64,000 bases of DNA from Cyanoderma ruficeps. Taxonomy: Eukaryota; Chordata; Aves; Passeriformes; Timaliidae. A model generated the notes under the pieces. It saw only the letters and a program-made list of their open reading frames with translations. It ran no database searches and was not told the DNA's origin. Where the stretch lies: NCBI GenBank assembly GCA_008694505.1, contig VZDJ01000301.1, positions 9,256,544-9,320,543 on the forward strand, read 5' to 3'. Positions 35,076 to 47,728 of the stretch are shown here, piece by piece; the stretch's first letter is position 1; each line of letters begins with the position of its first letter. A program made the translations under genes and the position numbers.

Positions 35076-36572
35076 TCCTGCTAACCAGCGGCCTCTCAGC
35101 CACACTGGGCACTAAAATTCCCCTGTGTGACACCTTTATGATTCCCTGCCCCATAACTCTCCCTGAGAGAGCTCAGGAGCCATTTCTTGCTCCTGATGAA
35201 CAACTTTGGGGATGAACTTTTAACTCAGGAGTTCTGGAAGCTCTCCTTTAATGGCTTCTCCGTGCCAGCCAGACAAAATGTGAGCAGGGAAGTTGACCCT
35301 GCCCCGTGCTCCCGACCTCCAGCCCAGCACTTTCAGCAGGAACAGAAGCCAAAGGGCACAGTCCTGAAATGTTACACTTGGATCATATGAAATCTTAAAC
35401 ACAGAACTCATTAGGACGTGATTTGATCTGTTTAAACCTCGGGACAAGCTGAAATTGAGATTGTTTTCCTTTCCCCCCACCAAGATCAGAGTGGTGAAGA
35501 AGAGGGGAAAAAAGAAAAGACCCTTGCAAATAATGAAAGGTTGCAGTCAGGACCATGATTTATTAATGAAGACAGAGCAGCCTATGGTCAGGACCTTGGA
35601 ATGCTGGTTTATGATTATGACAAAGCTGATCTTTAATTGCACCAAGCAAAGCCTCTTTGTCTCCTTTAGCTCACAGCAGCGTTTACTGCCTCCCCTGCAG
35701 AACCCAGACAAGAAATGTGCAGAGCAAGGCTCTGGTTTCAGCAGAACTCTTTTACAGCTTCTGTGAGGATTAAAGAGGAGGAGTTTGGAGGAGTTAAGCC
35801 TGGCACTAAAGGCTGCTTAATTGCATTATAACAAAAAAAAAAATTATTTTCTATTTCAAGCTTTACTTTGCATTATTTACTGCCAGTTGTCACGAATCCA
35901 TGTGTCTGTATCACTCCCTGTGCGTTAATCAAATGAATTCTCAAACCCCAAACACTTTGCAACACTGAAACGCCACAAGACATTCCCCAGCAAATCACCT
36001 GAGATCGTATTTCCACTAATTAATTGTGCTCATTTCTGCACAATACGTTAAGAATTACGAGCTGAGTAGAACATACACCCATCCTCTTGTTCCATGGATT
36101 AGCATGAGCAAATAATATTTTTAATTATTTCCTATGTGGATATATTTTAGCTTTAATTGTCAGCTCTTTCTTCGTGATATAAGGGACCAACAGGTTCTTC
36201 CAGGGGCAAGGGAATTCTTTGAGATTCCCTCCACCTTTGCAATTGAACGTGCTCAGCAAATTTAGGATTGTTGAGTTCATCACCTCCTGTGCAGCTGGAA
36301 ATTCCAGCCCAGCTCCAGAGAAACCTGAACATTCCCATGTTCCACAAAGTGGGGCAACAGGAACTTGCAGGAGAGACACAAAAAAGGGTTTGGTTTTTTT
36401 CCAGCTGGTCATGAAAACCAACTGGAAACCAAACCTGGAGTCACAAACCCGCTGCTGATGTGGGGGTTTTACACCTGAACCCACCAAAGGTGCAATTTCA
36501 ACACCAAGTCGAGGTAAAATCCACAATGCCAAGTGTAAAAGGGTAAGGAATTGTTTGAGAAAAACTCCCTGT
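35076..36572. other. Unique sequence
   Basis: No gene or repeat family recognised. The 181-codon minus frame (36125-36670) overlaps the CR1 tail at 36573 and has no domain that I recognise. Confidence 0.5.
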
Positions 36573-36680
36573 AAGTGTTTGAGGCCAGGCTGGGTGGGAC
36601 CTGGAGCAACCTGGTCATGGGGAAGGTGGAGAGTGGAAAGAGATGGTCCTGGATGTCCAAACCAAACCATTCCAGCCTTT
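36573..36680 (+). mobile_element. CR1 LINE 3' end
   Basis: CCTGTAAGTGTTTGAGGCCA, then GGCTGGGTGGGACCTGGAGC, AACCTGGTCATGGGGAAGGT and CCAAACCAAACCATTCC. This is the plus-sense CR1 tail, the same region that appears in reverse complement at 37345. Confidence 0.75.
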
Positions 36681-37344
36681 TATGAACCAAGAATTTCCTG
36701 AACAACCTCCCAGATCTTTTCCTTATAACCCACAGCACAGAATCCTTGTGGAGGATTCCCCCTCTCTCTGGAGGAGCAGCAGAGCAGGGCCCACAGCACC
36801 AGGAAAAAACTCTTTTTAAACCAAACACAGCCCAGAGTCACCCCACAGCTCCTGCAGCCACGGAGGCTGACAAACTGCAAGGGAAGTGCTGACCTGAGAA
36901 CAGGCAACAGAAAATCTCTGCAGTGGGAAAATGAAGACAAATTTTCCTGGTTTTAGCCAGTTTTTCCACGGGAACAGCTGCCCTGAGAAAGCAGCTCTGT
37001 GTTATCTCCCAGGAGCTCAGCTCTGTCAGAACAGCCACCTCCACCTGGAGCCCAACTGCTCCATCTGCTCGCTCAGGGGCACGTGAAAAACCTTCCAAGA
37101 CCTGAAAAATTCCATCTGAAGATTTATTTCACGGAGGATTCATCTCCATGCAGGTGGAGGTGTTCACCTAGATGGGTCCCACTAAACCCAGTGACCCTGA
37201 GAGCTGCCAGAGCCGCAGGGACACTGCAGTGACCCCGGTGGGCTCACCACAGCAGCCACTGAGAAATTCACTCTCTGACCAACCTGGCCTTGGGCTTTCT
37301 GTTCTCCCTGCCCAGATCTGTGGGGCATCACTGCTCACTGCCCT
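36681..37344. other. Unique sequence between two CR1 tails
   Basis: Nothing recognised. Confidence 0.55.
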
Positions 37345-37545
37345 ACATCATGGAATGGTTTGGGTTGGGACATGGAAGTTTTAATTCCAACCCCGTCCCA
37401 CCATCCCAGGTTGCTCCAAGCCCTGTCCAACCTGGCCTTGGACACTGCCAGGGATCCAGGGGCAGCCACAGCTTCTCTGGGAATTCTATTCCAGGGCCTC
37501 ACCACCTTCCCAGACAGGAATTCCTTCCCTAAATCCAGCCCAACC
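37345..37545 (-). mobile_element. CR1 LINE 3' end, well preserved
   Basis: GGAATGGTTTGGGTTGGGAC, CCCAGGTTGCTCCAAGCCCT, GTCCAACCTGGCCTTGGACA and GGATCCAGGGGCAGCCACAG follow in the order of a passerine-type CR1 tail in reverse complement. It lies about 670 bases from the opposite-sense copy at 36573, so the pair could form an imperfect inverted repeat in RNA. Confidence 0.85.
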
Positions 37546-39070
37546 CAACACTATTCCAGTTTACATGATGCTATTTACTAGCAGCTCTTTCTCCAGGACA
37601 AAGCAGACAGAACTCTCTTCTCTCTGGCTCAGGGAGCACCTTTGGGATGGGGATCTCCTCCCTTTGGTGGTATTTGGTAGCTCCAACAGTCCCAGCAAAT
37701 CAAGTGATGTTGTTTTTCCCCTCTTGTCTCTGCAAGGACAGGACTGAGGTTTCTACACCTCTCTCACCACTCACAAAACCTTTTACTACCTTTTGCTAAA
37801 CACTTTTTGCTGTTTTTTCCCCATTTAAGCTGAGCACATTTCTCCCCTTGCTAAGAGCCTGCTGTCCCTAATTTTGTTTGATGCTTTCCTGGGCACTCCC
37901 AGGCTCATTACAAAATGAAAGTGCTGCTTTGGGAAGTACAACAACTTTAATTATCAGCAAAGAGCTGGATGTGGGGCTGACACCATTTGAGAGGCGTGTT
38001 TGAGCAGCACCCGAGCCTACAGACAATGAAAGGGCTGCTCAGCTTTGCTGTCACCCTGTCACCAGAGCTGTCACTGAGCTCCTTGTCCCTGGCAAGGAGC
38101 ACACGGCGTGTGCAGCCTGGAAATGGTGATGTGCAGCTCTGCCTGAAATGAGCAAATGCAAAAATCACCAAGATTCAGAGTGTCTGGGCAGCACAAATGT
38201 TCTGTTTACCCAGGCACCCATCAAATAAGTGCTGAATAGGGCTCCTTTGAGGGGAAACTTCTGCTTCAGCTTGCAAGTGTTTTAACAAGCCCTTTGAGCC
38301 TCCCCTTCTGGTGTAGATTCCCTTATTTTTAGAAGAGACAATTAGTCTTGGACTTGCTTGTGACTAAGCACCTACAGGCACGTCCAAATCTGCAAGAAAA
38401 GCCACAGGCAGCTGATGTTTTAAAGCCTCTGCAGCCTGGGAAAACAGAACTTTGGGGAACACATCGTGTGGGAAGTTGGAGATCAAGCAAGCACAGCTGG
38501 GCAAGCAATATCAGTATTTCTCTGAGTCATTGGCTTATTTTATACATCTAATATCTGGAAAATAAAGGTTCATCCCAGTGCACTGGAGACGTCCCTCTGG
38601 CTTCAGGTGAGCAGAAAGCGGCAGCCGTAAATCCTCCGGAATTCTCCAGCGTTTTACAGGGCGTGCGAATGAGCTCAGAATTTATTTATTTTCTGAAGTT
38701 TTCCCCCTGACCTCTTGTGCCAAACGTTGCCATTTTAAGGCTGCTGGGCTGCATTAAACTGAACTTAACGTCCACTGAGAAGGACAGCTTTATTTGCCTG
38801 GTGCCCACATCAAAGCTGATAATGGGCACGAGCATTAAACGCTGATCTTTCCAAATCTCAGCCACCAGCTCTCATTGGCTCCCACCTCGGAACACTCATT
38901 CCAGCCCAGATTTTATAATATCAGTTGAAAGGTTTAGGACCCGGCATAAAAGGAAAGAAACGCAAGAGACCAAAGATGAATTAAACATGGAAAAAGTTAC
39001 AGAGCGGCTTGAAATTTTTTTGTCCAAGTTCCCAATGTGACCTTCTCTCTGGAAATTCAGGAGCAGCCCT
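37546..39070. other. Unique sequence
   Basis: Nothing recognised before the 11-bp array. Confidence 0.55.
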
Positions 39071-39166
39071 GATAAATCTGAGATAAATCTGAGATAAATC
39101 TGAGATAAATCTGAGATAAATCTGAGATAAATCTGAGATAAATCTGAGATAAATCTGAGATAAATC
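39071..39166 (+). repeat. 11-bp tandem array, 8.7 copies
   Basis: GATAAATCTGA is repeated without a visible change over 96 bases. Perfect identity means very recent expansion, so copy number is likely to vary between individuals. The Asp-Leu-Ser-containing frames on the minus strand are shadows. Confidence 0.97.
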
Positions 39167-42100
39167 CTCCCCCATTCCCCAGGGATTGAGGCCCTTCCAT
39201 GTGTGACCCACAATTATTTGTGTGTCCCACTCCAAGGGTTCTGAGGGTGGAGTTTTTTGCAGACTCTCCTCTTTTGAAACTGTCTCCCGTGGCCAAGCTA
39301 AAGCAATAAAAGGGTTACATGACTCAAAAAAAAACCAATCCCATCCCATTCTTTCACTTCTTGCCATCCCACCATGAATTTGTTTTTCTAGGATAGGCTG
39401 GGGGTTCTGACAAATCAGTATTTGAAACGGTTCCATCAGATCAACTGACTTATAAAGAGAAGGAAAAGGGGGAAAGGAGCAAAGGAAATTTCATCCTTGC
39501 TTTTACTCCTGCTTATTTTTGGGAGAGGATGTAAATTTCTGCATCTTTACCAGCCATAAAAAGTGATTTAGTGAACCAAGGAAAGAAAAAAAAAAGAGAG
39601 AAGATTCAACAATTAAAGAACTCGGGCTTGTTTAATTTATTTACTTTTCTAGCAGCTTCCACTTAGAACTTCAGCTCGTTACTCATCTGGAGTTTTAAAA
39701 AGTGCAGATTTAGCCCTAAAGTAGAAAGTGGAACTTTGCAAATAGATCTTGAACTTTCTTTTTTGGTTTTTTGTTTGGGTCTTTTTGTGAGCTGGGTTGG
39801 GGTTTTTTTGCTGATGTTGTTCTTGCTGTTGTTCTTAAGTCGCTTAAGGTAATAAGGAGATAAATCAGCAGTGAGAGACCCAGTCACAATAAAAGAAATC
39901 CTATTTTAGGGCTCCAGTATGAAATTTTTTTTTAACTTTCTTTTGTTAACACAGTTTGGGATTTTGTTTTTTAGTTTTTAATTGAAGTTCTCCGTATCCA
40001 AAGTGCCCGAACTGACCAGGCATTAAACTCACCTTTAGGTGCTGCTGTAAATATGGGCATTCCAAATCTAGTGGATTTGTTATTAAAGCTTAGAACAATT
40101 TAATTGAGTCTTAATTGAGAAGAGGGTGATTTTTGAAGTTGATTTAATGTTACAGGTATTTGGGGTTCTTCAAGTGAAAGAAATATATCAAAACCCCAAT
40201 GAAAGCAATGGATTTCAGGTAAAATTCATTAATCAAGCATCTGTTATTCTGAAGGACACAAATAATTTAAGTCCTACAAAATAAAGAGAAAAGCACCAAA
40301 TGCTGCTGCTTTCGCATTTTATCCTGGCACGACAGCAAAAGAAACAAAACCACCTTTGAGAGGTTTTCTGAGTGAAGTTTGGGAGGAAGTTAAACTGGAG
40401 CTATTGATTTTTGGAAGCTGGCATGCTAATCTGGTTTTATTTAAAGGCAGAAATAACTCTGCATGGCTGATAATCTGCTTGTCTTATATTCCACATCTCC
40501 TGCAAGAATTTTCTTGCTCATGCATAGATTGTGTCTTATCTGGTCCTGAGCGAAGTCGATAGCGAGCTGCTTGTTTGTTTTTTAAACAGCAGCTGCCCTG
40601 GGTATCTCCAGGGAGTGAAAAAGTGAAAGGATTACAGTTTTGACCCGTTAAAATTGATTTATTAGAGGGATTTCTTTTTTTCCCCCCTTCCTATTATGTC
40701 TAAGTGATGAATTGGTCTCTCAAGTTAAGGCTCTGTGAAAAACTGATTTGTCAATTGCAGGCTGACCAAAAAAAATGGGAAAATTACCCGCTTCGGTTAA
40801 AATATGCAATGATTTGTGTGGTTTGGTCTTTCCTTCACAGACATGAGAAAAAAATACGCATTCCCAGGATGTTTCATGGTGGGAAATAAGAGAATACGAG
40901 GATTGAGGGAGGAGCAGAGGACTTTGGGCGTGACACTCACCCTGACAGGAGAGCTGGGCACCTTTTCTGCCTTGGAGGGACCCAAAAGACACCAGGAATC
41001 AGAAAGAGGAGACAGCAAAGCCTAGAAGTGATGGATGTCTCTCAAATATATATTAAAAAAAAAAAAAAGTAAAATCCAGTTCTTGCCAATCCTTCCCCCC
41101 AGCTCTCACATCTCCCTAAGACTGTGTTTTTGTCTGATTCCAGGAATTCCAGGGAACGATAACAAAGGACGGGAGCAGAGCAGTAAAAGGAGGATTTTCA
41201 AGGTGAGAAAGGAGCTGAGCTGCAGCTCCTGCAGGAGCTGGGGATGCTTCAGGCACCAAGGAAATGTGTCCTTGGCCTGGGCCAGGGAGGGAATTCCACC
41301 CCAGTGGGTTCTGCTGCCTCAGGCTCCGACCTCCAGACACTGCAAGGCACTGCCACCTCCCATCCCAAACTCACCCTGCACCCCTCTCCCTGCTCCAAGG
41401 TTCATCAACACCCCCAAAGCACTCTAATTCCCACTGGTCCAGCCTCTGAGATCACATTTCCCTCACTGCCTTTTCTTTTTTTCCTCCCCCTCGTGATAGG
41501 TTTCATTTCAATAAATAGGAATAATCTGAAAATTGGTTCTCTCATCTTCACCGACAACAAGTACTTAGAGGCACGTCGAGAGGATTAATTCTGAAGTAGT
41601 CTCAAAATGTCAAGTGCATATTAATTATAAGTTAATTGGAGTTAGAATTACATTATGGTAAATAACAATAAATTACCATAGCTGATGGGCAAGAGGGAAG
41701 AAGAAGAAGATTTTTGAACAGCATTGTGCAGGCTCTGAACAAGGCTTTGGAAAAAAACAAAGTCTGACTGATGGCATTCCTTGAATTCACTCCTACAGAG
41801 AACTTTTATGGATGTGGAGAATGGAAAATGATTCCTTCTCACCTGCCAGCTTTGATTCACTGTTGGTTTTCTCTGATCTCTGGCCTGGAGCAAAAGGCTT
41901 CCATGACTTTTAGGAGAAGTACAAGCTTTAGCATCAATTCAGCTGAGGGCCTCTCAGGGAGCACCGTGGAGGATAAAGTGTCCATGGAAAACACCTTCAT
42001 CCTGCAGGGGGAACAACAGAAGCCTCAGCATTTGTGATGTGTGCAATAACCCCGGGGAGCGGGGACAGCTGAGTGGATTTGGCAAAGTGAAATCTTCCCT

Positions 42101-42970
42101 CTGCAGCTGAATCCCCCACCTTGAACTTCACCTGTCCTGCTCAAAGCTCCAGGCAGGAGAGCCCCCAGCGTGCTCAGACCCACAGATGAGTCAACCAGGA
42201 GGCAAAAATCACACAGGAAATGAGTTTGTGCTGCCAGCCCCGGCCCCAGCTCCAGCCGGTGGAATCCAGGTGGTGCAAAAACTCCTTCCCCTCCTCAAAC
42301 CCCCCAGGTTCCCCTCCATCCCTCCTGGAATGAGGACAGGATTCTCTGCGGGCTCTGCGTGAGCACCATCAGGACTGCACGAGGAGCAAGGGAGATCTGA
42401 GGGATCTCCAGCTCAGCCAGGGATTCAGGGAGCTCTAATCATTTCCTGCTGGGTCTCACACCCCCTGCTCGTGGCTGGGAGAAGACCTTGAGAAGAGCAA
42501 AGGATGAGATGTGGAAGAGCTTCAAGACCTGCTGCCCACCCACCCCAAATTTCAGCACCCCAGCTTCCCCCTCCTCTACAATCCCATGGAGATGACAGAG
42601 AGGATTGTTCATTTATCATCTGCTGTAATGAAGATTAAGTTTCTTTTCCTTCCTAAGCAAGCTCATGGCAAATTATTTCAGACAATGGGCTACCATAATT
42701 CTGGAGAAAACCAACTTTTTAAATCCTTTTTTGGCCTTTAAAACCATCCTTTAGCAAGAGAGGATTTTTATGTTCTTGGATGCCAGAAGTTCATACCTTC
42801 AACTTGCCAGTAGTTAAGCCTCTTAACAAAAACAAACGAGAAAAACTTTATAGATCAGAAGGTTTATTGGCATCAATATTCTATTTGAGACTGTATGAAG
42901 CAAGTAAATGTTCCAACTGAGCCAAACAGCACATTTCCATTTAATACTGTGAGAGGAAATACTGTGCTTA
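39167..42970. other. Unique sequence
   Basis: AT-rich to about 40.3 kb. The stretch 40340-40560 is repeat-poor and has an ATGCTAAT octamer-like site near 40424. A 130-codon plus frame at 41035-41427 has no recognised feature. No repeat family found. Confidence 0.5.
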
Positions 42971-43196
42971 TTTCAAAACTGGTACTATTTATAAAGATAT
43001 TCTGAAGGAGTCCTGAAGTGACTGAAGAGTGCAGCTTATTTAAAACACAATTAAACAGAACATATCACTAATACTCCAGAATTTCAAAACTGTTACTATT
43101 TATAAAGAGATTCTGAAGGAGTCTTGAAGTGACTGAAGAGTGCAGCTCATTTAAACCACAATTAAACAGAACGTTTATCGCTAATATCCCAGGATT
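42971..43196 (+). repeat. 111-bp tandem duplication
   Basis: Two units, 42971-43081 and 43082-43196, share ATTTATAAAGA, ATTCTGAAGGAGTC, TGAAGTGACTGAAGAGTGCA and AATTAAACAGAAC. They differ at perhaps one base in ten. No coding potential. Confidence 0.92.
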
Positions 43197-43407
43197 TCCC
43201 TTCCCTTTTGTTTAACTCGGGGCTGCAATAGAAAAGAGCCTTTTATTGTAATTCTTTCAGCTGGTGCAATAATCCCCTTGTTTCTCAAGCATTACCAGCA
43301 GATTAATCCTAAAGTGCCTTTGCAGGGCCGCAGGAACAGCACTGAAGTGAAAGGGAGCAGAGTCCCCCTGGAGCACTGTCCTCACTCCAGACTCCAGGGC
43401 TGGGCTT

Positions 43408-43893
43408 GGACTTTTCTCCAGGATTTGGGTGATTTGTTGGACATGGACTTTTCTCCAGGATTTGGATCATTTCTGTTGGGCATGGATTCTTCCCCAGGAT
43501 TTGGATGACTTCTGTTCGACATGGACTTTTCCTCAGGATTTGGATCGTTTCTGCTGGACATGGATTTTCTCCAGGATTTGGATGATTTCTACTGTACATG
43601 GACTTTTCCCCAGGATTTAGATGATTTCTGCTGGATACGGATTTTTCCCAAGGATTTGGATGATTTCTGCTGGACATGAATGTTTCCCCAGGATTTAGAT
43701 GATTTCTGCTGGACATGGACTCTTCCCCAGGATTTGATGATTTCTATTGGACACGGACTTTTCTCCAGGATTTGGATGATTTCTGCTGGACATGGACTTT
43801 TCCCCAGGATTTAGATGATTTCTGCTGGACATGGAATTTTCCCCAAGATCTGGATCATTTCTGCTGGACATTTCTCCAGGATTTAGATGATTC
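43408..43893 (+). repeat. About 39-bp minisatellite, 12 or so copies
   Basis: A unit of the form GGACTTTTCCCCAGGATTTG followed by GATGATTTCTGCTGGACAT repeats from 43408 to 43893 with period 37-39 (for example 43408, 43445, 43484, 43523, 43562, 43600, 43639). Because 39 is a multiple of three, both strands keep open frames over several units, giving repeat peptides. These frames lack any other coding sign and are treated as shadows. Confidence 0.95.
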
Positions 43894-44394
43894 CCTCTGT
43901 GTGTGGATCACAATTCCACAGCTACAGCTCCGTGGCCCACAGAGCTTTAAATTACAGCAGCTCCTGTGTTGGAGACAAGGAGAAGTCATAATTCTTATTT
44001 CCCTGATGTAAAGGCTCTTGTGCTTTATTTTCTGAGCATCCTGGCCCAGATCAATGCCAGCCTGGTGGAATTCATGATCTCATCAGAGCAGCACCATGAG
44101 ACACCAGCCCGTTCCCTGTGGGACACATAAATCACCTGGGGATGGGTGAGAAATATCAACACACTGGCTTAACAAAGCTGGAGTGACACAGGGGGGGTTA
44201 AAACTTTGTATTAACTCACAATGTCCTCACCTCAGGGCGGGGAGAACAAAGGCAAGTCAGGAGGAACGAGCAGAAAGCATTTGAGATTATCTGAGAGTGT
44301 TACAAATGTCTTCCAAAAGTGACTCCCAGGGGAGGGAAAGCTCCCCAAGGACCAGAGCTCCAGGAGAGTTCGGACAACACTCCCAGGGATGCTC
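43894..44394. other. Unique sequence
   Basis: Nothing recognised between the 39-bp minisatellite and the CR1 tail. Confidence 0.55.
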
Positions 44395-44498
44395 AGGGTG
44401 GGATTTTGGGTTGTCTGTGCAGGGCCAGGAGCTGGGCTGGATGATTCCTGTGGGTCCCTTCCAGCTCAGGATATTCTGTAATTCCATGAAAAGAATGG
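44395..44498 (+). mobile_element. CR1 LINE 3' end
   Basis: GGGCTGGATGATTCCTGTGG, GTCCCTTCCAGCTCAGGATA and an ATTCTGTAATTCCATGAA end are the plus-sense terminal part of a CR1 copy. Confidence 0.75.
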
Positions 44499-44982
44499 TA
44501 ATATTAAAGAATATGGAATAACCTGGGAGAAAACTCACTGACACCTCACTTCGAACAGCCACAGCCTAATTTAGAAATTTCTGGGCTTTAAATTTACAAG
44601 GTAGGAGGAGGGAAAAATCATCCTGCAACCAAACTTATCAGATCATCTGTCTCCAGCCTTGAAAGAAATGCCATAATATGTCACTCTGTGCATTGATTGG
44701 CACTTCACAAGTTGCACCCAACCCTCTGTCGTGCTCACTAACTTCATTATTGGAGCTGCCTAATTAGAGGCTAAACAGCCTGATGGCACACAGAGGTTAC
44801 CCAGGGACAAAGTGGGTAAGGGCCTGGTGACAGGTGGAATTTTCTTTCTGGGAAGAAAAAAGGAAAAAAAAAAAATCAGAACATGATGATTTTGAAATAA
44901 TCTCTTTATGAGGAATTTAGCCCAGACTTCCCACTGAGCCTATTTGTCTAATTTATATAGAAAAGATGCACTGAAACACACA

Positions 44983-45125
44983 ATGGTTTGGGTTGGAAGG
45001 GACATTAAAAATCATTTTTTAACTATCCCAATCCCTCCACTATCCCAATGTCCAGCCTGGCCTTGGACACTTCCAGGGATCCAGGAGCAGCCACAGCTGC
45101 TCTGGAAAACCTGTGCTGGTGCCCC
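44983..45125 (-). mobile_element. CR1 LINE 3' end
   Basis: CAATGGTTTGGGTTGGAAGG, then a diverged middle, then GTCCAGCCTGGCCTTGGACA and GGGATCCAGGAGCAGCCACA. This is a reverse-complement CR1 tail with a short tandem change (ACTATCCCAAT twice) in the middle. Confidence 0.8.
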
Positions 45126-45647
45126 ACAATAAGAATGAGAATCACTTTTTATCCATTCTTATAAAAAAGCTCCAAAAGACAAAGGCACAACTGTTTTCAC
45201 AGCTTTGAGACAGAACACACTGGAGGCCTAAGTCCTATCCCAGACATTTTTATTTTCCCTGTTTTTAACTAAATTTCACTAGGCTTGGGAAAACGCCCTC
45301 CAGTTTCACAAGCATTCAAAAAAACAAAAAAGGAACCCCAACAAAACCCAAAACACCGGTATCAAACCAGTGCCCAAAGCTTAAAAGTAGCAACAAAAAT
45401 CAATAGCAGGCAAACAAATCCTCTGCTTAAAACACCTCTGCAAACGCTCTGGAAGCACCACAGAAGAGTTGTGAGAGTGGAGAAGAGTCCCAGTGCAAAG
45501 GCAGGTGTTGGGGACACTGGGGTTGGGTTGTCACACGTCCACGTGTCACACAAGGCTGGCTGTCATTTAGGACAGGGAAATCTCTCTCTGGTGCAGCCTG
45601 GCACTGTTTAACATCCTTGTTAAGGGATGATGGAGCATCATGACAAG
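45126..45647. other. Unique sequence between CR1 copies
   Basis: The part from about 45560 may be upstream CR1 sequence, too diverged to be sure. Confidence 0.45.
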
Positions 45648-45890
45648 ACAAGGGGGAACAGCTTCAAACTGACAGGCTTGGATGGGATATGGGGGAGGAA
45701 TTTTTCTCTGGGAGGATGAGGTTAGCTCTGGAATAGTTCCAGAGAAGCTGTGGCTGCCCTTGGATCCCTGGCAGTGTCCAAAGCCAGGTTGGACACTGGG
45801 GCTTGGAGCACCCTGGGGTGGTGGGAGGTGTCCCTGCCCATGGAATGGGTGATTTTTAAACTCTTCCCACCCAAACCGCTGCGGGATCCT
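45648..45890 (+). mobile_element. CR1 LINE 3' region
   Basis: GGGGGAACAGCTTCAAACTG, AAGCTGTGGCTGCCCTTGGA, TCCCTGGCAGTGTCCAAAGC, CAGGTTGGACACTGGGGCTT and GGAGGTGTCCCTGCCCATGG in plus sense. It is one of the longer CR1 pieces in the window. Confidence 0.8.
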
Positions 45891-46175
45891 CTGCTCCTGA
45901 CTCAGAGGGCTCTGCCCCTCTCTGCCCTGCAGCAGGAACACCAGGATCCCCACGGCAATATTTTCATCAATGCTCCTTTTCAACCATTCTCTCCAGCAAA
46001 AACGACAGCCTCAGTTTGTTCTTCCTGAGCTGACAAGGCCCGGAATTCTACAACTGGTGGCGTTCCATGCAAACACAAACACTCACACAAACACTCGGCT
46101 CATCAGCGCTCTTTGTTCCGGGTGACTCATCCCATTCATCTTCCCCATCTGCTGGAGGATTTCTCCGAGGAGAGG

Positions 46176-46999
46176 AACGGATCCATCCCCCTCCCCTCCC
46201 TCAGCAGGTTGGAGTTTGCTCCCAGCAGGAGCTGCCCACTACAAGGTGAGGGTGGCAGCTGGCAGTGGGCAGTGCCAATGCTGACAAACCCCACGGAGCA
46301 TCCAACAGCCTCAACAGCTTCAGTTTTGGAAATTCAGTTTTCAAACTGAGCCTTCCAAAATAGATCTGTAAGCTCCATGAATGGATCCAGCCCCCTTCCC
46401 CTCCCTCAGCAGGTTGGGGGTTGCTCCCTGCAGGAGCTGCTCTCCACAAGGTGACGGTGGCAGTGCCACTGCCGGGCTGTGACAAACCCCACAGAACATC
46501 AAACGGCCTCAACAGGCATGGCTTGAGTTTGGGAAATTCAGATTTCAAACAGGAACAGGCTTCCAAAATAGATCTGTAAGTTCCATGAATGGATCCACCT
46601 CCCTCCCTCCCTTCCCTCAGCAGGTTGGGGTTTGCTCCCAGCAGGAGCTGCCCACCACAAGGTGAGGGTGGCAGCTGGCAGTGGGCAGTGCCACTGCTGA
46701 CAAACCCCACGGAGCATCCAACAGCCTCACCAGCCTCAGTCTGGGAAACTCAGTTATCAAACAGGAACAGGATTCCAAAATAGATTTCTAAGTTCCATGA
46801 ATGGATCCATCCTCCTCCCCTCCCTCAGCAGGCCGGGGTTTGCTCCCTGCAGGAACTGCCCCACCACAAGGTGAGGGTGGCAGTGCCACTGCCGGGCTGT
46901 GACAAATCCCATGGAGCATCAAACGGCCTCAACAGCCTCAGTTTGGGAAATTCAGTTATCAAACAGGAACAGGATTCCAAAATAGATCTGTAAGTTCCA
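46176..46999 (+). repeat. About 208-bp tandem array, 4 copies
   Basis: Units begin at about 46176, 46374, 46582 and 46794. Each holds a CTCCCCTCCCTCAGCAGGTT-type block, GCTCCCAGCAGGAGCTGCCC, a CACAAGGTGAGGGTGGCAG block, GTGACAAACCCCAC and a TTCCAAAATAGATCTGTAAG end. Lengths vary (198-212) through small deletions. Every unit carries a CAAGGTGAGG splice-donor-like motif. The 169-codon minus-strand frame is a shadow. Confidence 0.93.
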
Positions 47000-47394
47000 C
47001 CAGACAGGTAAGTGATATCCATAGGGGACAACTCCCTGCACAAAATGATCACTCAGGCAAAAACCTTTTTAAAAGACAGATCAATTTTCCATTTTAATCC
47101 CTCCCTGTTGTCTCGACACACCCCGAATGGTGTCATCCTACAAGACCTCTTTGATTTTTTCCCCTTCTGAGGGAAATATCTCCTCAATACTTATCTGCTC
47201 CCACAACCATAAACCCAAATATTCTCTGCATTTCTGTGCACATTTATGTCCTCAAACAGCCTCAAGGATTACCTCATAAAGCACCACGAGCCTTCTTTAT
47301 AACTCCTGCCGAAGTCAATGGCCACTCTTACACAAATGCTAATGGCTTGTTCCACGGATATCTCCTCAGAATATCACAGCAGCTGCATGGAATT

Positions 47395-47420
47395 AAAAAA
47401 AAAAAATTTAAAAAAAAATC
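47395..47420. repeat. A-rich run
   Basis: Two poly-A runs of about ten broken by TTT. Simple sequence with no LINE tail recognisable next to it. Confidence 0.8.
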
Positions 47421-47626
47421 ATTCCTACTGGGGCTGATGGAACCATTTAGATAAAGAGGGGAAACTGCTGAGGTGGCTTTTTTGGGGTTTGTTGCTAATG
47501 CTTTTTACGGGAAGAGAGAAGAGGGAGGTTCCTTGAGGTCACTGCGTTGCAGTTGCCATTTCCGATGGTTAAATACCTCCAACCCCTCCCTAGACCTCGG
47601 CTGAAATCCTACCTGGGACAAGCAGC

Positions 47627-47728
47627 TTAAAAAAAAATAATAATAATAATTAAAAATTTTTTAAAAAAAGAAAGAAAGAAAGAAGAAAAGGTGGTGGGGT
47701 TCTTTTTCTTTTTTTTCTTTTTTTGATG
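47627..47728. repeat. AAT/GAAA simple repeats then T/C-rich run
   Basis: AATAATAATAATAATT, then an A/T run, GAAAGAAAGAAAGAAG and a T-rich stretch: adjacent simple repeats of different kinds. Confidence 0.85.

Noticed and set aside
43408..43893. Regularly spaced repeats that could suggest a CRISPR array
   Set aside because: Units are contiguous with no unique spacers, and the genome is animal. It is a minisatellite.
46201..46710. Minus-strand frame of 169 codons with internal repeats
   Set aside because: It spans the 208-bp tandem array. The repeated peptide is explained by the DNA repeat and the frame is broken in the last unit.
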